Positions 19,938-28,088 of a DNA stretch of 28,088 bases are shown here, piece by piece (the stretch's first letter is position 1; every line of letters starts with the position of its first letter). The notes beneath the pieces are model-generated. The model did no database searches and was not told where the DNA came from. It worked only from the letters and a program-made list of their open reading frames with translations. Both the position numbers and the translations under genes were made by a program. Source of the DNA: Isohypsibius dastychi (Eukaryota; Tardigrada; Eutardigrada; Parachela; Isohypsibiidae); contig JAQIWT010000214.1 in NCBI GenBank assembly GCA_034696485.1, forward strand, positions 1-28,088, given 5' to 3'.

Positions 19938-22900
19938 ATGCATACATCAAACAGTTCGATTGACCCTTTGTTTCTCGAAAAGGAGCGTGGATGGATGGTT
20001 GTAGCGGCAGTGTCCATCGGTGCGTCGTCGGTCATTGGCGCAGTGGGGAATCTGATGGTGAGCATGTCAAGATATCCACAGTACCGGTATTTGACCTTTT
20101 TTGCTTCCAAAGCAATGGGGCGGCAAAACTTTTAATTATAAAAATATGAGGGTGTCTATGCTTGTTCGCAAAACACCGTCTACGATGAGGAGATGATAAT
20201 CTTCATTCATGTTATGCTGAACGGCGGCTGAAACGAAGTTTGAAAGGATCTTGTCAAAAAAGCGTTCAGAAACTGAAACGACTATCGATTTTGAAAGAAA
20301 GTTGTCGAAAACACTTCGACGACCAGCGTTTTTTATAACTCCCACACTTCACCAAATGTGCAGTGAAATTCCGATGATGAAATTTCGACGAAATTGCGTA
20401 CAATTTTTCTCGAGATTTCCATTATTCGATACATCGATTGGGCAACCACAGTTTCCTGATCGATGCTTCACGATCAGAAAATGTTGAATTTTGTTAATCC
20501 TGTTTGCCGCTCCTTAAGCTTTAGGGTTCGCGAGAGCCCGGTTCAACACAGGAAGCTCAGTAATTGCTGTCAAACACGCGATAACACGTTGTATATCGAC
20601 ACTCTTTTTTCAGATTATCATTTCCGTCTTTCTTGTGAAGGTTAGCTCGACACTAATTTATGTGGTTTTTTTTATCAATAACTGATATATTTGACAGGAT
20701 CTCCGGACGTGTGGAAACATTTTTGTCGTCAACTTGGCAATGGCCGATCTGTTAATCACACTCTTCATCGATCCATTTAACGTTGTTGGTATTCAATTAG
20801 CCAAGCTGCATCCCAAGCTGCCTATTTGGTAACGTAATCTTCCATTAAAAGGGATAATCGCCGGCCGGCAAGTGCTGATGGCTAATCCGACCTTGTGCGA
20901 GTTTATTGCATCTTTCTGTGGTCCAGCCTGCATGAGCTCAATGTGGAATATGTTCGCCATCAGCTTCAATCGGTAAGTTTCGCCGTCTGAAAATTTACTG
21001 TCGAGAGATTCAACCATCACATCTGATGCAAGCAGATGCAAAAAGATTCGGGGCAGTTAAATCGTTCTATTGATTGTCTAAGATTTACTTATTAAATCAA
21101 CTATCGATTGATAACACTTTCTTCCGGTTGAAGTGTCGGAGTGCACTAAACCGCCTACCAAAACGCTAGACGAGTATTTACCCTGTCAACCGCACTGAGT
21201 GGTCGAGTCGTCACTTCTGTTTCAACACGGAATAAGAAAAATAATCGAATCGTTCGAGGTCTCCTCCTCCCGGTCAACGAATGTTCAACGAGCAAGGGAT
21301 CGGGAACCATATGGCCATATGGCTATCGATCTATAAGCACTTGTTGTACCATCAGTTCTGGCCCCATGGGCGGGGCTTTGATCACCCCATACCCTAGCCG
21401 ACACCATGCATGCTTGGACATTTTATTTGTTTACTGTATGTGTTCGCGACAAAACATTATTTATTCGCTTTGGCGTGGGTGCATGTGAATTGCGTGTTCA
21501 TTTCTTTCTGAATTTGCGTTTCGAATTCTTCATTCTTCAAGTCCTACCATAGTTTCCAGAAATGTATACAGGCTCCGATAAAAAAGCACTGAAATACACA
21601 CAGTTCAAGAATTCCTTCAGATGTCTGCAGGGACCTATGGAGAAAAAAAACTTTTCGTCATGAGAAAATGGGTTCTGTGTCCTTTTCCAACCTGAACAGC
21701 ATAAAAAGGCTTCAGAAAACATGGGAGAGGAAGTCTTGAAAATATTCCAAAATACCATATCTGGGGGCACTGCGGCATCACATGCTAAAACTGGTAATAA
21801 GTATGCATGTTGCTTTGCGTGATGAGCGAACATGTTCAATCAATGTTATTTACTGGAAAAAGACCTTATTTTTCTAGGTACATTCTCATCTGCAAACCGC
21901 ATTTGTACCGGCAGTTATTCACCGTGCGTCATTCCGTGATGATGTGTGCTAGTATCTGGATCTTCGCTCACCTTGTCCATTTTCCAACATTGTTCGGTAA
22001 GGTTAATTTTGACAGACGCTATAGACAGGGCTCCTGTCAGAGTGTTTTCAATATGTCCCCCAAGAGCTTCCCAAATACGGACAAAAGAAGTCGATTAACA
22101 CAATGCCATTCAGTTGATGTGATGTGTGTGATCCAAGATAAATCATTTTCCCACTGAAGAATCTCGGCTCACCACAACGTGAAAAGGAAATTGCAAACCA
22201 ACTTTCTAAATTAGAATCTTGTACCTTGAGATTCAATTATGAACCGTTAGGTTTGCTCCTCGAGGCTCGTAGTTTCACTGGCACCAGAAGAGCGTTATCC
22301 ACGCCGCTTTTCCAGCAGACTTGTAGCTCCAACTCTCGTTTCTAAGGTTTTAGCGGTATCATGGCTCTCAAATTTCACGACAACATTTTTGCAAAGCGTT
22401 CCCCAAATGTCTAATTAGCAACATCGCAATTGCGCGTGGGAATTTGCACCTTTCATTAATCACTCCACCCACTTTTGACCTTTTTCGGCATTCATAATTT
22501 GAGGGGAGCACGTTGGGGTTGGTGCACTGTCCCATGAGTCCATTTGATACTCATTCTTACTTGCAAGAACATCAGAAGTGATGCAAACCTTGTGTTTCTT
22601 CGACAAGAACCCACGGTTTTTTAAGATTCACCCGGGAGCTCATTTTACGAATTATCAGGTCCAGTGTCATCTTCAATCTCTGGAATGACAAGACGTCAAA
22701 TTTTCTGTACGGAATCAATCAACGAAAATTGATCTGCGTTTGACATATGTTCCATTTAGACATGCAACTTCAATTTACGCTGAATAGCGCTCTGAAAAGA
22801 ACATTCATAATTATGAATGACTACGAGAAGTCTAGATCAATCTTTCTTTTTTTAGGATGGGCAGGGAACGGTTTTGATCAAGATTACTACATCTGCACTG

Positions 22901-23724
22901 TTGGCTTGTAAGTAGGCACATTCACCCAAGTTTCAGTGCTACTACGTGCTGAGTGCTTTGCATTATAGGCTCACACACTCTTATGCTATATTCTACAGTA
23001 AGAACCTTATGATTTTCTGTTCAAAGCTGCGGCTGATATAAATAATTTTGTAACCTTAGTGTCGATGGGTGTTCCTGTGCCGCTTCTTGGGATAGTTTTC
23101 TGCTACACTAAAATATTCCTCACAGTTCGCCGTGTAAAGGGCCAGATTCTAAAGCACAAAAATTCAGTACGTGTCGTCAGCGGGGATGCAACGCCGAAGT
23201 CTCTTTCACCACCAACATCACGGCGAACAACAACCAAAACACCTTGCCAGTCTGATGAGAACTCACTTCTTGTCAGGGACTCAAGCATTCTAAGAAAAAC
23301 CAGATCAACAGCATCGACTGTCGGCAGAACGAAGAAAATCAGATTCACAGAGGACGATATCAAACTGGCGAAGACCCTCTTTGCGGCATTCTTCGTATTT
23401 CTTGTTTGCTGGTACGTTGAATTTACGTATACCATTACACGCCTAATTTCCATTTTCTCAAAAAGGTCACCTTTTGTACTATTCGTCCTTGCCAATCAGC
23501 CAGCAATTATTCCGAAGTGGATGTACGTCCTGGCAATCATCCTAGCGCATACCAATGCGGCGGTTAATCCCATTCTTTACGGACTTACGAATCAAAGGTT
23601 CCGCGAAGGCTACGTGACACTATGCAGTGCAAACCAAAGGGCATTCCAAAAATCGAAATTCCGCTTCGACGGGAATTTCTCAGTGATAATTCCTGAGAAA
23701 CCGGATCAAGTATCTGCAGTGTGA
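19938..23724 (+). CDS. Rhodopsin-family GPCR, Tre1/moody/melatonin-receptor type
   Basis: Eight exons: 19938-20057, 20614-20640, 20698-20788, 20852-20972, 21878-21996, 22856-22907, 22969-22997, 23060-23724; 407 residues with matching phases. Landmarks: AVGNLM in TM1 (Asn38), NLAMADLL in TM2 (Asp66), Cys95 before TM3 and Cys173 in loop 2, and FNRYILICKPHLY at the end of TM3. TM6 has FLVCWY and TM7 has AHTNAAVNPILYGLTNQRFR. NRY in place of DRY, with the following YILICKPxLY, is typical of the Drosophila Tre1/moody group and related melatonin-like orphans; these act in cell migration and barrier formation in flies, but the role here is inferred only from resemblance. Loop 3 is long, with Ser/Thr-rich and basic stretches. 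Introns of 556, 905 and 859 bp stand out from the usual 50-70 bp. The start has an in-frame stop just upstream. Confidence 0.88.
20973..21877 (+). other. Long intron of GPCR 2
   Basis: A 905-bp intron after the NRY codon split (CG|G). A minus-strand frame at 21537-21839 is open for 100 codons and has several cysteines, but no motif or signal peptide. I cannot support a nested gene. Confidence 0.6.
21997..22855 (+). other. Second long intron of GPCR 2
   Basis: An 859-bp intron between TM4 and the loop-2 exon, ending in a good T-rich acceptor at 22846-22855. I see no nested gene, RNA or repeat in it. Confidence 0.6.
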
Positions 23725-25075
23725 CCTTCGCTAGTCTGCCAGAATCCTTTCTGTTTATGTACAATCCAAACCAGAATTCACAACAATTTTTTTGGACGTC
23801 AATCTCAACTTTCAAAGATCAACGTTGAAATGAAAAAATGAAAGAAAATTCAACGATGCATGTGCTCTGCAACCAACCATGTTGGTCATGCTTCTTCGTT
23901 TGTTTGAATGTAACTCTTCTCTTGAATCGACGAGAATGCTTTCGAGCAGATGAAATGCCAGGTTCTTCTATATTCTTCTCTTTGCTCGTCGGATGTGCTC
24001 ATTAACGTCTTGAAGTCGGTAAGCCATACTTTCCTTGCTCCTTTGAATTTACTGCTGTTTTCCATCATCAGTTCTTGGATCCTTGATCTCACTGCTGAGG
24101 TTGGAATCGATGCGATAAATGCTTTATACTGTGTCTGGCAAAGATTCCTTGCTCGGAAGTAGTTGAGTTCGCTACAATAACTCAGCTAGAAACCGCAATA
24201 AACAAAGTCCTGCAGATTCGCCCCTGCACCACTCACCTGTCATTGCCAAGAAAACTCAAATAATAGCATTTTCCTTCGATTTTGAACCATCCAGGTTTCT
24301 TCGAGCAAGGTCCTGGGAATGAAAAAAGGCAGTTTTATGATAGCGTGTAGCGTTATCCTACCGAATCCCGGTCACCGAGTAAGTCACCCCGTTGATTCAA
24401 TGTTCTCCACCACAAAATTGAGGGACTTTTAGGAAAACTGGAATGAAAAACTAGCTTGTTTTCGGCTGTGGCTCACAGCTAAGTAGGCTAAGTAGGTTTA
24501 AAAACAGGGTGCTCAATGGAAGTGTGGTCGTATACTACGCAATCTACCGCCAAATGAGGAGAGGGAACCGAAAACGAGGCTGAGCCATTGCTTGTTTGAA
24601 AAGCGCGGAATCTGTATCAAAAAAATGGGGCACCTCCAGCGCCCGGATGCTGAAGTACTGAAGTGTCTCGTCAGTTCTTCAATTTACTTCGTTCCAATTG
24701 TTGTGATCTTGATTACAATGGGTACCCTGTACAATGAGGAACCCGAGTGCTTAGCCAGCTTACCCATCCGAAATCAATACATCCTCCCGGGTAATCAACA
24801 GACCAGCGACCCAAGATGGTTTTCTCTAAAGCTAACTGAGATTGATTCTGCGGTTTTCTGATATCACCCCTCACTGAACTTGATAGTACCGCAACATCAG
24901 AAATCCCGCAGTATCTGTTTCAAATGGCTGTATTGTCTCTGCGACTTGGTGTCAAGTTGTTATTTTTGGTACTGGGTAAAAAAGGCAATCAGTTATTCCC
25001 AGTTGAACCAATTTCACTGCCGTATATAGGGGCTGGGCACAAGGAAGTGTTAACAACATTTGAACTTTGCACCGT
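23725..25075. other. Convergent spacer, 1.35 kb, with possible receptor relics
   Basis: Between the GPCR 2 stop and the astacin stop. Two short plus-strand frames resemble isolated GPCR segments (see 24508-24861). A minus-strand frame at 23886-24092 has no motif. No complete gene is seen. Confidence 0.4.
24508..24861 (+). pseudogene. Possible GPCR relic (TM1-like and TM5-like pieces)
   Basis: A frame at 24508-24583 follows a CAG and encodes VLNGSVVVYYAIYRQMRRG, which looks like TM1 and its basic end. A second frame at 24625-24861 encodes CLVSSSIYFVPIVVILITM, with Ser residues and a central Pro as in TM5. TM2-4, TM6 and TM7 are not found nearby. It could be a decayed receptor copy, or chance hydrophobic frames. 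Confidence 0.2.
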
Positions 25076-26581
25076 CTATTTCCTACCTGGTTTTGTGCAC
25101 TTGTAGAGGGCGTTGATTTTCTTGATGTCCAGTTCACTCATACCAATACGCTGTCCCATGTATTTATTCTCTGATGAATAGTTGGGTTTCGGTCGGATGG
25201 TCCAGACGTTTGGATCGATGGCAAATGCGTTCCATGGATAATGCATGACCTGTGGACCCCTGAGTTGATTACAGAATCAGATCAGGATGGAAGCAGTTTC
25301 TGATCCATACCGAACCGAAATCATAAGGCAACCCAAAGTTTGTGACCTCACCATCGGTGTATGCTTTGAATTGGCCCATAACACCTGTTTGTGGTTAGAA
25401 ATGCACAGATTACTACGAGAATCAGACGGCGAATCTCAGACATCAGATGATACTTGACCTTGACCGGAGGAACCTCTGATATTACTGAAGTTGATTTCCA
25501 CGTAATCGTCCCTGTCAAAAATGTAACAGCTTATGACAAAAACGAAACGATTCTAGTACCTGTCCGTCCTAGATTGTTCATGGACGAACCCTGAATGAAC
25601 GTTTCATACTAAATATCAACATATTCAGTTTCTTATATACCAATTGCATGCATCAGCTCGTGTTGAATTTTCCCGATCTCCGTGCAGCCTATTTTGAGAT
25701 TTTGTTAAGATCTGTGGAACTCTTATCTTGAACTTTTACGTTTTGCGTCGATGACTATCGATTGTTGGCCCGAGTTCCTTCCGATATACGATGAGCATTT
25801 CGCGCTACCCGACATTCTATTTTGTAGAACGTGGTCAACACCGGAGCAAATACACTCACTCTTTTGGTCCCCTTGGTGGACCGAATACCAGGTAGTCGCT
25901 ATCCGCGGAGGCTCTTTGTTGAAACCTTACACAAGTTCTTCTGTGGAAAGTTTGCATGGCTGTCTCAATCAAAGCTGTGATGGCCTCGGCGTCATCTAGT
26001 GTCAAGGTGAACGATCGATTTCAACATAATCATAGCTAATAATATTATCCAGATCAGAAGCTTACCACCGTAACTGGTAGAAGCGATCCGGTAAGGAACG
26101 ATTCCTCCTGGCCATCTCCTCTTCTCCGCGGTGATCGCATTGTGTTGAGGATCTTTCTTAAGATAAACCAAAATATACAAAGAACGAGAAGTGCGTTCCT
26201 AGAGCTCACTTCGATGTCGCCTCCATGATCAATTCCCATGATGTCGCCCTCGAAAATCTCATTACTGAGCGTATCTTCTGCTTCGCAGCTGGCTGTAATA
26301 TTAGAGGTCATGTTTCTTGTTTGACTAGGAACGTGATTGTTTTGATTTACCAAACTCGCATATCCTTTCCCCGTCTTTCGCTGGAACCAGCGCGCTACAC
26401 GCAGGGTAGGTCTTCGCGACGGCGGTTGGCAAACTGGGACACCATACTGAAAATGGACAAAACTGTCAATTTTATCTGATTTGGCAAAGAAATATGAAAT
26501 ACCTGAAGGAGGTGGAAAGTCAGCAATGACAATTGCCGCTGGACAAAAACACACAAGAAAATATAAAATCTTGTTTAACAT
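25076..26581 (-). CDS. Astacin-family zinc metalloprotease
   Basis: Nine exons in gene order: 26210-26581, 26066-26156, 25860-25995, 25740-25816, 25641-25688, 25560-25590, 25459-25511, 25311-25384, 25076-25249; 351 residues in one frame. Residues 1 to about 20 are a signal peptide (ILYFLVCFCPAAIVIA). The propeptide runs to about residue 130 and contains IFEGDIMGID; the Asp of the FxGD motif occupies the active-site zinc in astacin zymogens. The catalytic domain starts near RRWPGGIVPYRI. It has the zinc signature HELMHAIGFVHEQSRTDR (His235, 239, 245; Glu236) and the Met-turn SVMHY (Met296). GKIQHE, CSSYIGRNSGQQ and MGQRIGMSELDIKKIN are also family-typical. The protein stops just after the last catalytic-domain cysteine, with no EGF or CUB tail, so it is a minimal secreted astacin. 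Such enzymes act in digestion, hatching, cuticle or matrix processing. A downstream tail exon is possible via the CCAG|GTAGG donor. Confidence 0.94.
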
Positions 26582-26786
26582 GTCGAAAAATGAACAGCCG
26601 AAACAAAATTCTCAACACCTTCGATCGAAGTTCCCTGAAGAGTTAAAAGCGGTTGCAGTACATGTACTAATGACACGCGAAACCCGTTTTGAACGTTATA
26701 TGTTAGCGCCGCAGGTGAGCATTGTTCGGAAATCATCATCGGAAGACCTGATGCAAGAATTGACCACGTTGCGAATCAAAATATAA
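26580..26786 (+). CDS. Short open frame divergent from astacin
   Basis: A 68-codon frame starting MSKNEQPKQNSQHLRSKF. Its ATG overlaps the astacin ATG on the other strand within one CATG. It is charged, with no signal peptide or known motif. A donor-like CAG|GTGAGC at 26714 suggests it could be a first exon. A second frame nearby (about 26695-26878) also reads as plausible coding sequence around NVLDGSDSEEFIPTMDS. I could not join the two by a credible intron. Confidence 0.25.
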   Translation: MSKNEQPKQNSQHLRSKFPEELKAVAVHVLMTRETRFERYMLAPQVSIVRKSSSEDLMQELTTLRIKI

Positions 26787-27038
26787 CTGTTACAAATGTG
26801 CTCGACGGTTCGGATTCGGAGGAGTTCATTCCGACGATGGACTCAGTGAGCATCCATGTCACTTATTATAATACTATATAATATTATTAATTATAGAACC
26901 AACAGTCCGACCATCGTCTATAATTTCTACATGAGAGATTTCCCAACTTGGTTGCGATGACAAGAGCTCTGAAGGTCCAACGACATTATCTGGACAAAAA
27001 TGCAGCAGTTCTTCATTAATACGGTTTTTCATAGGTAT
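26787..27038. other. AT-rich spacer beside the mobile element
   Basis: Contains a strongly AT-rich tract at about 26869-26896 made of TATTATAATA-like words. No gene is seen apart from the weak frame noted at 26580-26786. Confidence 0.5.
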
Positions 27039-27047
27039 CATTCCATT
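27039..27047 (+). repeat. Left copy of 9-bp target-site duplication
   Basis: CATTCCATT, repeated exactly at 27717-27725. The two copies flank the inverted-arm structure. Confidence 0.65.
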
Positions 27048-27716
27048 GGCGCGCAGAGGTTTCGTAGGCAGATTTCTCGTAGTCTGGAGGTTTCGTAGGA
27101 TACTTTTCGTAGAACCTACCTTTCGTAGTCAAGAACATCCGTTGTGCGAACCTTTCGTAGTCACGACAATGGGTAGCCAGAAGACTGGCAGCAGAAAGTT
27201 CGTAGTCAGAGCTATCGTAGGCAAGAAGATTCGTAGCCCAGAAAATTGGTAGTCCAGAAATTTTCAATTCCAAAAATTTCAAAAAAAAAGAAAAACAAAT
27301 GCGGGGGCTTCGCCCCCGCAACCCCCACGCGGGGGCTGTGCCCCGAGCCCCGCCCTGTTCGAGTCCCATTTTTCTCCATAAACTAAGCTGGTGAAATGGT
27401 CAAACTCACTTTCACCGCAAGCCCCACCACCCACAGAACTAATTTGTTCTAGCGTGGTTTGTCGCACTAGTGCGCTGGCATCTGTACAGTTCGTATTTTT
27501 AGTAACTACGAAAACTCTGGTCTACGAAATACGCGGACAACGAAAGGTAATGACTACGAAAACTCCAACTACGAGACTCCCATTTTTCAACTACGAAAGC
27601 TCTTGCCTACGAGGTCAGCAAACTACGAGATTTCTTAACTATGAAAAGTATGACAACGAAAGCTCTACTACCAAAACTCTCACTACGAAAAGTGGCCTAC
27701 AAAACGTTATGACACG
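27048..27716. mobile_element. Foldback-type transposable element, nonautonomous
   Basis: A 669-bp element whose two arms are inverted relative to each other. Each arm is a degenerate tandem array of a unit of about 15-16 bp. The left arm (about 27060-27255) repeats TTTCGTAG at 27063, 27078, 27094, 27108, 27124, 27140 and onward to 27248. The right arm (about 27502-27702) repeats the complement, CTACGAAA, at 27506, 27522, 27538, 27554, 27569 and onward to 27697. Between them lies an A-rich stretch and a GC-rich core with strong hairpins. Exact 9-bp direct repeats flank the whole. Inverted arms built from short tandem repeats plus a 9-bp duplication are the classic form of Drosophila FB elements. 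There is no transposase, so it would move only with help from another element. Frames inside it are shadows of the repeat. Confidence 0.75.
27300..27356. repeat. GC-rich hairpin core of the foldback element
   Basis: TGCGGGGGC at 27300-27308 pairs perfectly with GCCCCCGCA at 27312-27320 around a 3-base loop. A second G-rich/C-rich block at 27329-27354 (GCGGGG to CCCCGC) can also fold. This is the most GC-rich spot in the window and lies midway between the two inverted arms. Confidence 0.8.
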
Positions 27717-27725
27717 CATTCCATT
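27717..27725 (+). repeat. Right copy of 9-bp target-site duplication
   Basis: CATTCCATT, identical to 27039-27047. Confidence 0.65.
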
Positions 27726-27743
27726 ATGCTAGATTCAGATTAA

Positions 27744-28007
27744 TCAAGTTAAAATCATCACGTTCCATCTCTGTACTTCCACAAACCGCCGAGCATAATG
27801 ATCAAAAGCAAAAGACCCAGTGGGCTCAGGGTATAGCCGACCAAACCATCGGTTCGTATGATGCAAACCTGTATAGAAACCAATATGAAGACCACAAGCG
27901 AACCACAGAAACCCGTGGTTTCTATGAAAAAACACGGAATTTTGCACAGAATTTTTCAAAACAAACACTTTTTGAACGTAATAAGGCATTCTGTGAATCC
28001 AGGCCAT
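27744..28007 (-). CDS. Hypothetical open frame, possible exon
   Basis: An 87-codon frame beginning MAWIHRMPYYVQK, with one hydrophobic stretch (GFLWFACGLHIGFYTGL) that could be a membrane segment and an aromatic-rich end. I recognise no family. It lies at the edge of the window, so partner exons may be outside, or it may be chance. Confidence 0.25.
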   Translation of the reverse strand: MAWIHRMPYYVQKVFVLKNSVQNSVFFHRNHGFLWFACGLHIGFYTGLHHTNRWFGRLYPEPTGSFAFDHYARRFVEVQRWNVMILT

Positions 28008-28088
28008 GAGAAAAGTCGCCCCCCTCGATAACGGGTTGTATTCAGCTTAAAAAACTATACTAGAAAAAAAGATTTCCAGTGGTGTGGG

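Noticed and set aside
21307-21322. Small palindrome around CATATGGCCATATGG.
   Set aside because: Short and isolated within an intron; no associated structure or repeat.
21537-21839. 100-codon minus-strand frame with several cysteines inside a GPCR intron.
   Set aside because: No signal peptide, motif, promoter or splice evidence; it can arise by chance in 900 bp.
26447-26502. A 56-bp GT-AG segment in astacin exon 1 that could be an intron.
   Set aside because: Removing it shifts the frame and loses the FEGDI propeptide motif; reading through keeps one frame to the catalytic domain.
27357-27366. GTTCGAGTCC resembles a tRNA B box and is followed by TTTTT.
   Set aside because: The flanking bases do not form a T-stem and no A box or cloverleaf precedes it. 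It lies inside the foldback core and is probably chance.
27060-27702. Regularly spaced short repeats recall a CRISPR array.
   Set aside because: Units are degenerate, only 15-16 bp apart, inverted between halves and in an animal genome. A foldback element explains them.
27016-27732. Open frames of 60-117 codons on both strands.
   Set aside because: They follow the repeat unit and GC core of the mobile element and match no gene.

Overview
This is a stretch of animal nuclear DNA. Nearly every recognisable gene is split by GT-AG introns, mostly 50-70 bp long, and many exons are very small (22-34 nt). The gene content (a chitin-binding cuticle-type protein, a CRF/DH44-like neuropeptide precursor, an astacin, a CUB/LDLa/trypsin protease, an apolipoprotein-D-like lipocalin, a Tre1/moody-like receptor, and IFT122) fits a moulting animal of the panarthropod kind. 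The compact genes, moderate GC content and lipocalin suggest a tardigrade such as Hypsibius. That placement is inference and was not tested by any search.

Layout. 481-3114 (+): the 3' part of a calpain-like gene whose catalytic Asn is replaced. 3250-4140 (-): a complete secreted lipocalin, convergent with the calpain. 5219-6467 (-): a rhodopsin-family GPCR. 7616-9154 (-): a secreted protein with one CBM14 chitin-binding domain. 9455-9900 (+): a doubtful small cysteine-rich gene. 10138-14190 (+): a complete IFT122 gene in seven exons. 14680-15111 (-): a DH44/CRF-like neuropeptide precursor, convergent with IFT122. 16082-19071 (-): a 17-exon CUB-CUB-LDLa-trypsin protease. 19938-23724 (+): a Tre1/moody/melatonin-type GPCR carrying the window's longest introns. 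25076-26581 (-): an astacin metalloprotease. 27039-27725: a foldback-type mobile element with minisatellite-like inverted arms and a 9-bp target duplication. The rest is intergenic, with a few weak ORFs and possible receptor relics.

The genes do not form an operon or an obvious pathway. Shared themes are extracellular and cuticle biology (lipocalin, CBM14 protein, two secreted proteases) and signalling (two GPCRs and one peptide hormone). Exon models were built by hand from conserved protein motifs, GT-AG sites and phase continuity. Every complete model closes to an intact reading frame, which supports them strongly, but UTRs and isoforms are unknown. Gene models with long introns (GPCR 2) and the ends of the calpain are the least certain.
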